From Veillonella sp. 3891 (GTDB lineage Bacteria; Bacillota; Negativicutes; Veillonellales; Veillonellaceae): a stretch of 64,000 bases of DNA. Under the pieces are notes generated by a model. The model was given only the letters and a program-made list of their open reading frames with translations. It did no database searches and was not told where the DNA came from. The DNA is taken from the NCBI RefSeq assembly GCF_003992315.1, contig NZ_RQVE01000003.1:62001-126000 (forward strand), in the 5' to 3' direction. Below, piece after piece: positions 1 to 10,412 of this stretch (the stretch's first letter is position 1; the number at the start of each line of letters is the position of its first letter). Both the position numbers and the translations under genes were made by a program.

Positions 1-564
1 GAAGGAAATGTGCATATCGGCCATATTCCCAAAGGGACATCGTACTCTTTTTTAGCCCACCCGGAATTGTCTGCTAAAGAAGGAAGTAGCCATATGGCAT
101 TGATTGCAAGGCCTAGTATTGTGGCTGTTAATGGAGAGGAAGCGGCTATTTTAATTGGTGAACGCGTACCGGTGACAGTAGAATCCATTCAAAATGGTGT
201 GACGAGAACCAGTATTCGTTATGAAGAGGCAGGTATACGACTACGATGTAAACCCTATGTGTTACAGGGAAATCACATTGATACCATTGTAGAAGCGGAA
301 GTGAGTAATCCTACTTTAGTACCTGAAATGAAAGCCTATCGTATTACCACGCGACAAGCAAAGACGAGAGTACGCATACCTGATGGTGAAACTTTAGTGA
401 TTGGTGGATTGATGGATCGACGTACCATGCGCCAATGGCAAAAGGTACCGATTTTGGGAGATATTCCTCTTCTTGGGAAACTATTTCAACATAGTCGTAA
501 AACAAAAGATGAAGTAGAATTATATATTTTAGTTATGGCTAGGGTAATTCCGGAAATTCCCTAA
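1..564 (+). CDS. Secretin (GspD/PilQ family), C-terminal part
   Basis: Partial gene: the frame is open to the left edge, so only about the last 187 residues are present. The motif VNGEEAAILIGERVPV followed by the beta-rich core and the ending GGLMDRR...VPILGDIPLLGKLF is the classical secretin domain signature. Secretins form multimeric outer-membrane channels for type II secretion or type IV pili. This implies a diderm cell envelope, unusual for a genome with otherwise Firmicute gene order. The pilus or secretion operon itself lies outside the window, so the choice between PilQ and GspD cannot be made. Confidence 0.9.
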   Translation, partial: EGNVHIGHIPKGTSYSFLAHPELSAKEGSSHMALIARPSIVAVNGEEAAILIGERVPVTVESIQNGVTRTSIRYEEAGIRLRCKPYVLQGNHIDTIVEAEVSNPTLVPEMKAYRITTRQAKTRVRIPDGETLVIGGLMDRRTMRQWQKVPILGDIPLLGKLFQHSRKTKDEVELYILVMARVIPEIP

Positions 565-570
565 TTTGCC

Positions 571-599
571 TTGCAAAAGGTGGGGATTATTACTATAAT
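571..599 (+). promoter_or_regulatory. Sigma-70 type promoter for glyA-upp
   Basis: TTGCAA at 571-576 and TATAAT at 594-599 are separated by exactly 17 bp. The promoter begins 7 bp after the secretin stop and 40 bp before the glyA start, so glyA-upp can be transcribed independently of the secretin operon. Confidence 0.7.
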
Positions 600-638
600 A
601 AAGGATAGATTAAAATGTTTCTTTCACAGGAGGTTACC

Positions 639-2524
<1,886 letters not shown>

Positions 2525-2540
2525 ACGGTGTTGCCCGAAG

Positions 2541-2580
2541 AGTAGTGCGCGTTTCTTTTCAGTGACGCGCATTATTTTTA
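2541..2580 (+). terminator. Intrinsic terminator after upp
   Basis: Arms GTGCGCGT (2545-2552) and ACGCGCAT (2565-2572) form a GC-rich stem followed by ATTATTTTTA. It ends the glyA-upp unit just before radA. Confidence 0.7.
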
Positions 2581-2595
2581 TAAGAAAGGGTATAT

Positions 2596-3972
2596 ATGGC
2601 AAAAAAGAAAACAGTTTTTTTCTGTTCTGAATGTGGAAATGAGTCATCGAAATGGTTTGGTCGTTGTACGGCCTGTGGTGCTTGGAATACGGCAGTAGAA
2701 GAAGAGCTGCAACCGGAAGTTAAAACAAAACATGTAGCGTCTTATCGACCAGTACAAGATGAAGATAACAAGCCAAAGGCTTTGACAGATATTGAGGTAG
2801 GAGCGATTGCCCGAATTACTTCTGGATACGGAGAAATTGACCGTGTTCTTGGTGGTGGTATCGTACCAGGTGCATTGATTTTGCTAGGTGGGGACCCAGG
2901 TATTGGTAAGTCTACCTTACTATTGCAAGTATCTGGTCGTATTGCAGAAGAGTCTGGTAAGGTGCTATATGCATCTGGAGAAGAATCAGATATGCAGTTA
3001 AAGTTGAGAGCGCATCGACTAGGTATCAATTCTTCCAATCTATTAGTGCAGGCAGAAACTAATTTAGATACCATATTGAATGAAGCCAAACGAAGTCAAC
3101 CAATGCTGCTTGTGATTGACTCCATCCAAACCATGTATGTAGGCTCTGTAGAATCTGCACCGGGCAGTGTTAGTCAAGTTCGTGAATGTACGGCTAGATT
3201 GTTGCGCTTTGCAAAAGATCAAGATATTCCCGTGATCATTATTGGTCATGTAACAAAAGACGGTACCATTGCAGGCCCTCGTATGTTAGAGCATATGGTG
3301 GACGTAGTACTATATTTTGAAGGGGAACGGTCTTATCAATTTCGTATTTTACGGGGCATTAAAAATCGATTTGGCTCTACTTCTGAATCAGGGCTATTTA
3401 CTATGGAAGAAGAAGGCTTAGGAGAACTGCTTAATCCATCAGCAACTTTATTAGCAGAACGGTCAGAAGAGGAAACAGGATCTGCCATTATGGCATACCT
3501 AGAAGGAGTACGACCTATCTTAGTAGAAGTACAAAGTTTAGTGGTATCTACGGCATTTGGCATGCCACGTCGAACTGCGATTGGTTATGATTTAAATAAG
3601 CTGATTTTGCTCCTAGCAGTATTAGAAAAACGCTGTGGCTTTACTTTGGGGAATAAAGATGTGTATGTCACTATTATTGGTGGCTTAAAAGTCAATGAAC
3701 CGGCATGTGATTTAGCGATGGCAGTGGCGATTATCTCTAATTTGAAAAACAAGCCAGTACCTCCAGATATGGTGATCTTAGGTGAAGTAGGATTGACCGG
3801 CAATATTCGTAGTATTCCACGCATAGAACAACGGATAGGTGAAGCCAAAAAACTTGGATTTAAACAATTTATTATCCCTGCTGGAAATGTAAAACAATTA
3901 AAAGGAATACAAGACGGTATCTCCATACAAGGCGTTACCAGTATTCAAGAAGTAATGAAAAGTATATTCTAA
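2596..3972 (+). CDS. radA: DNA repair protein RadA
   Basis: RecA-related ATPase that promotes branch migration in recombinational repair. It has 458 residues with a C4 zinc finger at residues 10-28 (CSECG...CTACG), Walker A GGDPGIGKST near residue 98, the RadA-specific KNRFG motif near residue 256, and a C-terminal Lon-protease-like domain. It heads a block of genes in the order seen in Bacillus (radA, yacL, ispD, ispF, gltX, cysS), but disA, which normally follows radA there, is absent. Confidence 0.97.
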   Translation: MAKKKTVFFCSECGNESSKWFGRCTACGAWNTAVEEELQPEVKTKHVASYRPVQDEDNKPKALTDIEVGAIARITSGYGEIDRVLGGGIVPGALILLGGDPGIGKSTLLLQVSGRIAEESGKVLYASGEESDMQLKLRAHRLGINSSNLLVQAETNLDTILNEAKRSQPMLLVIDSIQTMYVGSVESAPGSVSQVRECTARLLRFAKDQDIPVIIIGHVTKDGTIAGPRMLEHMVDVVLYFEGERSYQFRILRGIKNRFGSTSESGLFTMEEEGLGELLNPSATLLAERSEEETGSAIMAYLEGVRPILVEVQSLVVSTAFGMPRRTAIGYDLNKLILLLAVLEKRCGFTLGNKDVYVTIIGGLKVNEPACDLAMAVAIISNLKNKPVPPDMVILGEVGLTGNIRSIPRIEQRIGEAKKLGFKQFIIPAGNVKQLKGIQDGISIQGVTSIQEVMKSIF

Positions 3973-4059
3973 ACCTATTTGCTGAGCTCTTATTATGATT
4001 CATTCATGAGAATCACAGATAGGTATAGTATACTTTTATAAAAAGGAGGCGGTGACCAT

Positions 4060-5193
4060 ATGATCTATAAATTATTGCGCTATGTTATTGCTATCTTATT
4101 TGGTAGTATGGGATACGTCGGTGCGGATGCTCTATCAACGCTTATGGTATCTGTATGGGATGAAAAGATGCTACAGATGGGCGTATTTGGAATCTCTGTA
4201 GTGATGATATTGTACTACACCATAAGTATTTTATTGGCTGTGATTATTGGTTATTTAGTGTCCCAGTATATTTTACGTATAGGCTTAAGCGTAGCAAAAC
4301 AAATTGAACGTATTTTAAGTCGAGTTCCTAGTCAACAATTAGTGGCGGGCACGATAGGATTATTATTTGGACTCATTATTGCTAATTTAATTGGTGTGGC
4401 TTTTGAGCGGGTACCAATTATTGGCTCATACTTACCTATCGTGCTTAGTGCCGTATTAGGCTATATTGGGATTCGTTTAGGGATGGATAAAGGACCAGAT
4501 TTATATAAAGCTACGGTATCCTATACGTTTAGAGGATTACTTAATAAGGGGAGAAAACCTAAGGAATCAAAGGTAAAAGAAGTCCGAACTGCTTCTGCTA
4601 AGGTCTTAGATACATCGGTTGTCATTGATGGTCGAATTTTAGATATTGTAAATACGGGATTTTTAGAAGGCCCTTTCATAGTACCTGTATTTGTTCTAGA
4701 AGAATTGCAAAAACTGTCTGATTCTGCGGATACTATGAAACGGAATAGAGGTAGACGAGGGCTAGACTTACTACAGACAATGCGTGAAAAATTAAAAGAA
4801 TCTATGGAAATCATTGATGTTGACTATGAAGATTTGTCAGAAGTAGATTTGAAATTGATTCGCCTTAGTATGGATAAACATTGGAAACTGATAACTAATG
4901 ATTTTAATCTTAATAAAATAGCTACCTTGCAAGGTGTTGAGGTGTTGAACCTAAATGATTTAGCAAATGCGATTAAGCCGAAAATGATGAGCGGTGAAAC
5001 CTTACAAGTACGCATTATGAAAGCTGGTAAAGAACCACATCAAGGAGTTGCTTATTTAGATGACGGTACTATGATTGTTGTAGAAAATGGTGTAGACTAT
5101 GTGGATCAAACAGTGAATGTAGTAGTTACTTCTGTATTACAAACTAGTGCGGGACGAATGATTTTTGCCCGTGTAGAGGAACCAAATTCCTAG
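4060..5193 (+). CDS. PIN/TRAM domain membrane protein (YacL-type)
   Basis: A 377-residue protein with about four N-terminal membrane segments (roughly residues 1-150), a PIN nuclease-fold domain starting at LDTSVVIDGRILDI (about 187-300) and a C-terminal TRAM domain ending near ARVEEPN. Homologues such as B. subtilis YacL and M. tuberculosis VapC-like PIN-TRAM proteins are presumed RNA-binding or ribonucleolytic, but the substrate is not established. The start has a strong AAGGAGG site 8 bp upstream. It sits between radA and ispDF, the same position as yacL in Bacillus. Confidence 0.9.
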   Translation: MIYKLLRYVIAILFGSMGYVGADALSTLMVSVWDEKMLQMGVFGISVVMILYYTISILLAVIIGYLVSQYILRIGLSVAKQIERILSRVPSQQLVAGTIGLLFGLIIANLIGVAFERVPIIGSYLPIVLSAVLGYIGIRLGMDKGPDLYKATVSYTFRGLLNKGRKPKESKVKEVRTASAKVLDTSVVIDGRILDIVNTGFLEGPFIVPVFVLEELQKLSDSADTMKRNRGRRGLDLLQTMREKLKESMEIIDVDYEDLSEVDLKLIRLSMDKHWKLITNDFNLNKIATLQGVEVLNLNDLANAIKPKMMSGETLQVRIMKAGKEPHQGVAYLDDGTMIVVENGVDYVDQTVNVVVTSVLQTSAGRMIFARVEEPNS

Positions 5194-5205
5194 AAAGGGA
5201 GTACC

Positions 5206-6372
5206 ATGATCAGTTGTATCTTATTAGCTGCAGGTGCAGGACGCCGAATGGGCTATACAGAGAATAAAGTATGTATGCCATTGGGACAGTATACAGTGTT
5301 ACAATGGAATTTACATCATATGAAGCAATGGGAAGGCTTAGAAGAAGTCATAGTGGTTGTATCGGAAGGCGATCAATTGTCTATTCAAGAACAAGTAGAA
5401 GCTATGCAGGTACCGTGGGTGATACAATATGTTATTGGTGGAGCAGAACGACAAGATTCTGTAGCAGCAGGACTTTCACAGGTGGCGAGTGGAGCAGACA
5501 TCATTCTGGTTCATGATGGAGCAAGACCATTGGCGAATCAAGAGTTAGCTCGTCGAGTGGTTGAGGGGGCTAAAGCATATGGAGCAGCGGTGCCAGCCAT
5601 TCCTGTGGTAGATACGATAAAACGAGTGAATGCAGAGGGATATGTAGAAGAAACCTTACTACGTTCTGAGCTATATGGAATGCAAACACCACAAGGGTTT
5701 CAAACAGCGGTTTTATTAGATGCCTATGTATATGCGGAAGAACACAGATACAAAGGAACTGATGATGTATCCTTAGTAGAGTTTCAAGGAAAGCCAGTGC
5801 ACATTGTGGAAGGGGATAGAAAAAATATTAAATTAACAGTCCCTGAAGATGTAGCGATTGCTAAGAAATATTTAGGAGTGGAACCGATGATGCGAATTGG
5901 TTATGGTTATGATGTTCACCGTTTCAAAGAGGGGCGACCTTGTGTATTAGGTGGTGTCTCTATCGATAGCCCTATTGGTCCTGATGGCCATTCTGATGCG
6001 GATGTGTTGATTCATGCCCTTATGGATGCCATGTTGGGGGCAGCAGGAATGCGAGATATTGGGTATTATTTTCCTCCAGAAGATGATGCTTTCAAAGGGA
6101 TTTCTAGTAGGCTATTATTAGAAAAAGTGGTACAATTATTAAAGGACTCAAATTTTGGAATCTACAATGCAGATATCATGGTCATTGCAGAAGCTCCTAA
6201 ATTGAAGCCTCATATTGAAGAGATGAAAAAAAATCTAAGTGAGGATTTAGGTATCCCACTTAGTAGAATTAGTATTAAAGCAACGACAAATGAAGGGTTA
6301 GGTGCCTTGGGAAGAACAGAAGGTATAGCCGCACAAGCTGTTGTTTCAATGTATGAAAGAGAGGAGTTATAA
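5206..6372 (+). CDS. ispDF: Bifunctional IspD/IspF isoprenoid enzyme
   Basis: A fusion of two enzymes of the non-mevalonate (MEP) isoprenoid pathway in one 388-residue chain. Residues 1-225 are the cytidylyltransferase IspD (ILLAAGAGRRMG at the N-terminus, VHDGARPL near residue 102). Residues 228-388 are the 2-C-methyl-erythritol-2,4-cyclodiphosphate synthase IspF (RIGYGYDVHRF, then GPDGHSDADVLIHALMDAML with its metal ligands). In Bacillus the two are separate adjacent genes; the fused form is best known from proteobacteria. An internal start that could give free IspF is listed separately. gltX follows after 3 bp. Confidence 0.95.
   Translation: MISCILLAAGAGRRMGYTENKVCMPLGQYTVLQWNLHHMKQWEGLEEVIVVVSEGDQLSIQEQVEAMQVPWVIQYVIGGAERQDSVAAGLSQVASGADIILVHDGARPLANQELARRVVEGAKAYGAAVPAIPVVDTIKRVNAEGYVEETLLRSELYGMQTPQGFQTAVLLDAYVYAEEHRYKGTDDVSLVEFQGKPVHIVEGDRKNIKLTVPEDVAIAKKYLGVEPMMRIGYGYDVHRFKEGRPCVLGGVSIDSPIGPDGHSDADVLIHALMDAMLGAAGMRDIGYYFPPEDDAFKGISSRLLLEKVVQLLKDSNFGIYNADIMVIAEAPKLKPHIEEMKKNLSEDLGIPLSRISIKATTNEGLGALGRTEGIAAQAVVSMYEREEL
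5874..5889 (+). promoter_or_regulatory. Possible internal ribosome-binding site and start for free IspF
   Basis: AGGAG (5874-5878) lies 8 bp before two consecutive ATG codons (5887 and 5890), exactly where the IspF domain begins. This would allow a separate IspF from 5887 to 6372. It may also be a relic of the time before fusion. Sequence evidence is only the site and its spacing. Confidence 0.4.
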
Positions 6373-6375
6373 CTC

Positions 6376-7824
6376 ATGAAAGTTCGTTTTGCACCGAGTC
6401 CAACCGGTCCATTTCATATTGGTGGAGCTCGCTCCGCATTATTTAACTATTTATTAGCTCGTAAAGAGCAAGGTACATTCTTATTGCGCGTAGAGGATAC
6501 AGACCAAGCTCGTTCTACTCGTGAAAGTGAAGAAAATATCAAGGCTGCTCTAAAATGGCTTGGTATGGATTGGGATGAAGGTGTTGACGTAGGGGGTGAA
6601 CATGGCCCATATCGCCAAACAGAACGTTTAGATATTTACGAAAAAGTAACACAACAATTATTAGAATCTGGTCATGCTTACGAATGTTATTGTTCTCAAG
6701 AAGAATTAGATTCTGTTCGTGAAGAGCAATTAGGTCGTGGTGAAACACCTAAATATAATGGACATTGCCATCATTTAACAGAAGAACAAAAGGCTGCGTA
6801 CAAAGCTGAAGGTCGCAAACCGACCATTCGTTTGCGTGTTCCATTGCATGAAACAGTAGCTTTTGATGACATGGTTCGTGGTCATGTATCCTTTGAATCT
6901 AATGGCATTGGTGATTTCGTTATCGTAAAATCCGATGGAATTCCTGTCTATAACTATGCCGTAGTAGTGGACGATCACACAATGGGAATTTCTCATGTTA
7001 TCCGTGCAGAAGAACATTTATCGAACACACCACGCCAAATCGTAATCTACAAAGCCTTAGGTTGGGATGTACCAACATTTGGGCATATCTCCTTGATCAT
7101 GGGCAAAGATGGCAAAAAAATGAGTAAACGTCATGGTGCTACCTCTGTAGAACAATACCGTGAATTAGGTTATTTGCCAGAAGCGATTGTGAATTTCTTG
7201 GCTCTATTGGGCTGGGCTCCTGAAGGAGAAGACGAGCTATTCACTATGGATGAGTTAACAAAACAATTCTCCATGGATCGAGTGGCAAAAAATCCTGCAG
7301 TCTTCGACATTGATAAATTGAATTATATTAATTTTAATTATATGAAACAATTAACACCAGAGGCATTGTATGAATTATGCTTGCCTCACTTGGTGAAAGC
7401 TGGTTATGCTAGTGAAAGTCCATCTGTGGAGGAACAAGCATGGTTCACAATGCTTTGTACTTGCGTGAAAGACCATATTAGTTATGGTGCTCAAATCGTA
7501 GATGAAGTAAATATGTTCTTCCAAGATGATATCCTAGAAGATGCAGAACATGCAGAACATGCAGAAGAGATTGCAGCTGTGAAAGCAGAAGAATCGTATC
7601 CAACAGTAATTGGGGCTTTCAAAGAAAAAATTGAAGCTATGGATGAAATTACTCCAGAGGCTGTAAAAGCAGCTATCAAAGCGATTATGAAAGAAACTGG
7701 ATTGAAAGGCAAATTTGTATTTATGCCAATTCGTATTGCTACGACAGGTCAAATGCATGGCCCAGATTTGAATTATATTATTACCTTATTTGGCAAAGAA
7801 AAGGTACTTCGCCGTTTAGGCTAA
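6376..7824 (+). CDS. gltX: Glutamyl-tRNA synthetase
   Basis: Class I aminoacyl-tRNA synthetase charging tRNA with glutamate (482 residues). The HIGH-type motif is FAPSPTGPFHIGGARS near the N-terminus, and the KMSKS-type loop is KKMSKRHG near residue 247. A cluster of Asp/Glu/His/Ala residues near residue 395 (ILEDAEHAEHAEE) contains a short in-frame duplication of GCAGAACAT. It lies between ispDF and cysS as in Bacillus, except that cysE is missing between gltX and cysS. No T-box leader is visible. Confidence 0.96.
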   Translation: MKVRFAPSPTGPFHIGGARSALFNYLLARKEQGTFLLRVEDTDQARSTRESEENIKAALKWLGMDWDEGVDVGGEHGPYRQTERLDIYEKVTQQLLESGHAYECYCSQEELDSVREEQLGRGETPKYNGHCHHLTEEQKAAYKAEGRKPTIRLRVPLHETVAFDDMVRGHVSFESNGIGDFVIVKSDGIPVYNYAVVVDDHTMGISHVIRAEEHLSNTPRQIVIYKALGWDVPTFGHISLIMGKDGKKMSKRHGATSVEQYRELGYLPEAIVNFLALLGWAPEGEDELFTMDELTKQFSMDRVAKNPAVFDIDKLNYINFNYMKQLTPEALYELCLPHLVKAGYASESPSVEEQAWFTMLCTCVKDHISYGAQIVDEVNMFFQDDILEDAEHAEHAEEIAAVKAEESYPTVIGAFKEKIEAMDEITPEAVKAAIKAIMKETGLKGKFVFMPIRIATTGQMHGPDLNYIITLFGKEKVLRRLG

Positions 7825-7848
7825 GTGCATACAAGGAGGCTATTTCTA

Positions 7849-9297
7849 ATGAGAGAACTGACAGTTTTCAATACGATGACCCGCGAAAAATCAGTGTTCC
7901 AACCTGTGAAAGAAGGGGAAGTTAGCATCTACGTATGCGGTGTAACACCATATAATCATCCTCATATTGGTAATGCACGTCCTTTTGTGACTTGGGATAC
8001 CATTCGTCGTTATTTGAGCCACGTGGGCTACAAAGTAACATATATCCAAAATTTTACAGATGTGGATGATAAAATCATTAATACATCCAATGGCGAAGGA
8101 GTAGCATGGAATGTGATTTCCGATCGCTATATTGATGCCTATTATGATGTAATGGATGCATTACATGTGCGTCGTGCTGATGTATATCCTCGTGTATCTA
8201 CACATATGGATGAAATCATTGCTATGATTAGCACATTAATTGACAATGGCTATGCCTATGCAGTAGATGGTGATGTGTACTATCGTGTAGAGAAATTTGA
8301 GCATTATGGTAAGCTATCTGGTCGTACTTTAGACGATATGGAAGCTGGTGCTCGTGTAGATGTAGATGACCGTAAGGAAAATCCAATGGACTTTGCTTTA
8401 TGGAAAGCGGCAAAACCAGGCGAACCATTCTGGGAAAGCCCTTGGGGGCAAGGCCGACCAGGTTGGCACATTGAATGTTCTGCCATGAGTCAAAAATATT
8501 TGGGCGAAGAATTTGACTTCCATGGTGGTGGATCTGACTTAATTTTCCCACACCATGAAAATGAAATTGCCCAATCCGAAGGTTGCTCTGAACATCATCC
8601 AGCGGTGCGTTATTGGGTGCACAATGGATTTATTACGATCAACCAAGAAAAAATGAGTAAATCTTTGAATAACTTCTTCTTGGTGAAAGACATTTTAGAG
8701 CAATATAGTGCGGATGCATTGCGTTTCTTCTTGTTGAGCACACATTATCGTAGTCCATTGGACTTTAGTGATGAACGCTTAGATGAAGCGACTAAGGCTA
8801 TTGAACGATTCCAAACGGTGATTGACAATTTATTGTACTTAGAGAGTCGTCCAGAAGGATTATGTGAACTTGAAGCAGCAGAATTATTGAAAAATGCTCG
8901 TAACTATAAAGAAGAGTTCGAAGCAGCTATGAGCGATGATTTCAATACAGCTCTTGCCACAGCTCCTATCTACGGATTGGCGAAAGAAATTAACATTTAC
9001 TATCAATCTGTTCAAAGCTGTGATGGCACTGTATGCCATAGCACAATTGGGGAAGTGAAAGAAATCTTTAAATTGATGTTAGATATTCTTGGTTTATTAG
9101 AAGAGGGCTGGAAAGGTCAAGAAACTAGTAACGAAGAATACAATCAATTGATGGATGTGATCTTGAATATTCGTCAATGTGCACGTGAGCAGAAACAATG
9201 GGGCATTGCAGACTCCATTCGTGATGAATTGGCAAATATTGGCATTGTCATCGAAGACTCCCCACAAGGGGCACGGTGGAAAAAACGTGAACTTTAA
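7849..9297 (+). CDS. cysS: Cysteinyl-tRNA synthetase
   Basis: Class I synthetase charging tRNA-Cys (482 residues). It shows [18 protein letters not shown] (zinc-binding Cys plus the HIGH motif), WHIECSAMS and [13 protein letters not shown] (further zinc ligands), and the KMSKSLNN loop. The start at 7849 is preceded by AAGGAGG; an in-frame GTG at 7825 is less likely. The stop overlaps the proposed GTG start of mrnC, indicating translational coupling. Confidence 0.97.
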   Translation: MRELTVFNTMTREKSVFQPVKEGEVSIYVCGVTPYNHPHIGNARPFVTWDTIRRYLSHVGYKVTYIQNFTDVDDKIINTSNGEGVAWNVISDRYIDAYYDVMDALHVRRADVYPRVSTHMDEIIAMISTLIDNGYAYAVDGDVYYRVEKFEHYGKLSGRTLDDMEAGARVDVDDRKENPMDFALWKAAKPGEPFWESPWGQGRPGWHIECSAMSQKYLGEEFDFHGGGSDLIFPHHENEIAQSEGCSEHHPAVRYWVHNGFITINQEKMSKSLNNFFLVKDILEQYSADALRFFLLSTHYRSPLDFSDERLDEATKAIERFQTVIDNLLYLESRPEGLCELEAAELLKNARNYKEEFEAAMSDDFNTALATAPIYGLAKEINIYYQSVQSCDGTVCHSTIGEVKEIFKLMLDILGLLEEGWKGQETSNEEYNQLMDVILNIRQCAREQKQWGIADSIRDELANIGIVIEDSPQGARWKKREL

Positions 9298-9745
9298 TCG
9301 ATATAAACAGCTACGATCTATGGCGATTGATAAATTAAAATCTTCAGTGAAAGTAGAAGCAAATGGAGAGGGTCCTTTAGAGGACTCTCTTATGCTTGCT
9401 TATATTGGCGACGGTGTGTATACTTTATTTATCAGAAATCGTGTAGTAGAAACGGGCATTACAAAAACACAAATACTTCATGATGTAGTGACATCATTTA
9501 TTAATGCAAAAGCACAAGCTAAGGTGTTGTTAGCATTAGAACCTAGCCTTACAGAAGAAGAATTACTTGTAGCAAAACGGGCTCGCAATAGTAATGTGCA
9601 TGTACCTAAAAGCGCTAGTGTGCAGGAATACCGCATGAGTACAGCCTTTGAGGCGTTATTGGGGTATACCTATCGCAAAGGGGATGAAGAGAGGCTGCAA
9701 TTCCTCATGCAATTTGCTTTTGCTGAAACGTTGTCACGTATGTAG
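9287..9745 (+). CDS. mrnC: Mini-ribonuclease III
   Basis: Small RNase III-fold enzyme lacking a double-stranded RNA-binding domain, known in Bacillus to mature 23S rRNA ends. The catalytic-site region LMLAYIGDGVYTLFIRNRV and the second motif RMSTAFEALLGYTYRKGDEERL are clear. The GTG at 9287 (152 residues, overlapping cysS) is proposed; an ATG at 9320 (141 residues) is possible but has no obvious ribosome-binding site. The context cysS-mrnC-rlmB-yacP matches Bacillus. Confidence 0.9.
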   Translation: MNFNRYKQLRSMAIDKLKSSVKVEANGEGPLEDSLMLAYIGDGVYTLFIRNRVVETGITKTQILHDVVTSFINAKAQAKVLLALEPSLTEEELLVAKRARNSNVHVPKSASVQEYRMSTAFEALLGYTYRKGDEERLQFLMQFAFAETLSRM

Positions 9746-9757
9746 CATTACTGTAAC

Positions 9758-9936
9758 GTGCGATATATTCTGGTGTGCTTTGTCACGTTCATAACCGGTA
9801 TTTAGAATAAGGGAAGAGCACGGCATACCCCCTCTCAAACGGTATTTCATAATGTTTGTTCGGGGGTATACCGTGCTCTTCTTGTATTTTCTAGATTAGA
9901 GAAAATTGAACGTGACATCCCTAGAATATGTCGCAC
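9758..9936. repeat. Large nested inverted repeat downstream of mrnC (hairpin A inside)
   Basis: Outer arms: 9758-9771 pairs with 9923-9936 (13 of 14 positions, plus one G-T), and 9781-9790 pairs perfectly with 9908-9917. The inner hairpin has 19-nt arms at 9814-9832 and 9862-9880 (18 of 19 pairs; left arm AAGAGCACGGCATACCCCC). Its loop contains a further short stem, CAAAC (9836-9840) with GTTTG (9854-9858). No open frame of note is present. It may act as a terminator or structured RNA, or be a dispersed DNA element; function unknown. Confidence 0.7.
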
Positions 9937-9959
9937 TTTTTCGGTATGTATTAGTTTGA

Positions 9960-9987
9960 GTGACAACGTTACAGCGGATGGTGCTCA
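9960..9987. repeat. 28-bp direct repeat, copy 1
   Basis: An exact 28-bp sequence starting GTGACAACGTTACAG recurs at 10167-10194. Pieces of its reverse complement (ACGTTGTCAC at 9728-9737 and CTGTAACGT at 9751-9759) overlap the end of mrnC, so the structured stretch is bounded by related sequence on both sides. Confidence 0.75.
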
Positions 9988-9995
9988 GAGGAGAG

Positions 9996-10067
9996 AGAAG
10001 ACCGCCACACATTCCTCCACAAACTGATCCTAGGGTAGGTTTGCTCCGGAACATGTGGCGTTCTTCT
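9996..10067. repeat. Structured hairpin B of the shared hairpin family
   Basis: Arms 9996-10015 (AGAAGACCGCCACACATTCC) and 10048-10067 pair at 17 of 20 positions. The loop begins TCCA and contains CAAAC (10020-10024) pairing with GTTTG (10039-10043), then CTCC. The layout matches hairpins at 9814-9880 and 28310-28376, although the outer stem sequences are unrelated. Confidence 0.7.
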
Positions 10068-10099
10068 AGTTTTTTGTCTAACCATCAAAAAACCACAGA

Positions 10100-10135
10100 C
10101 TTCTTATAGCAGATATAAATATATCTTTATAGAAG
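10100..10135. repeat. AT-rich hairpin in the mrnC-rlmB gap
   Basis: AGATATA (10111-10117) pairs with TATATCT (10120-10126), flanked by CTTCTTATA and TATAGAAG that extend the stem. It has no run of T after it. It is part of the heavily structured gap between mrnC and rlmB. Confidence 0.5.
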
Positions 10136-10166
10136 GCTATGGCATATTTTTCTAAATGTGTATAGG

Positions 10167-10194
10167 GTGACAACGTTACAGCGGATGGTGCTCA
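10167..10194. repeat. 28-bp direct repeat, copy 2
   Basis: Identical to 9960-9987 and spaced 207 bp from it start to start. The sequence between the two copies holds hairpin B and the AT-rich hairpin, so the copies may mark the ends of a small inserted element. Confidence 0.75.
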
Positions 10195-10203
10195 TGTGTT
10201 ATT

Positions 10204-10232
10204 TTGGGGTTCTTATCTTTTAATGGTATAAT
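10204..10232 (+). promoter_or_regulatory. Possible promoter for rlmB-yacP
   Basis: TTGGGG (10204-10209) and TATAAT (10227-10232) are 17 bp apart. It lies 180 bp before the rlmB start and would restart transcription after the structured gap. Confidence 0.45.
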
Positions 10233-10412
10233 GAAGTGATAGCTTAGTTATTTCTAGGCTTTGGTATTGGTTTTAATCTTAATAATATAAGAAGATATTT
10301 TGTAATATTAATGCTTTGTAGTATTGATATGGTTAGTATATGTATCACGATATATTTGCTAATAAGTTACTACGTATTGTTAGGTTTGCTTTTAGGAAAG
10401 TTTGAGGTTTTC

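Noticed and set aside
9960-10194. The two 28-bp direct repeats as a CRISPR array
   Set aside because: Only two copies, 207 bp apart, with hairpins rather than a unique spacer between them and no cas genes in the window.
10311-10412. Longer N-terminus for RlmB starting at 10311
   Set aside because: The extension is hydrophobic and unlike any RlmB, while the family start lies at 10413 behind a plausible ribosome-binding site.
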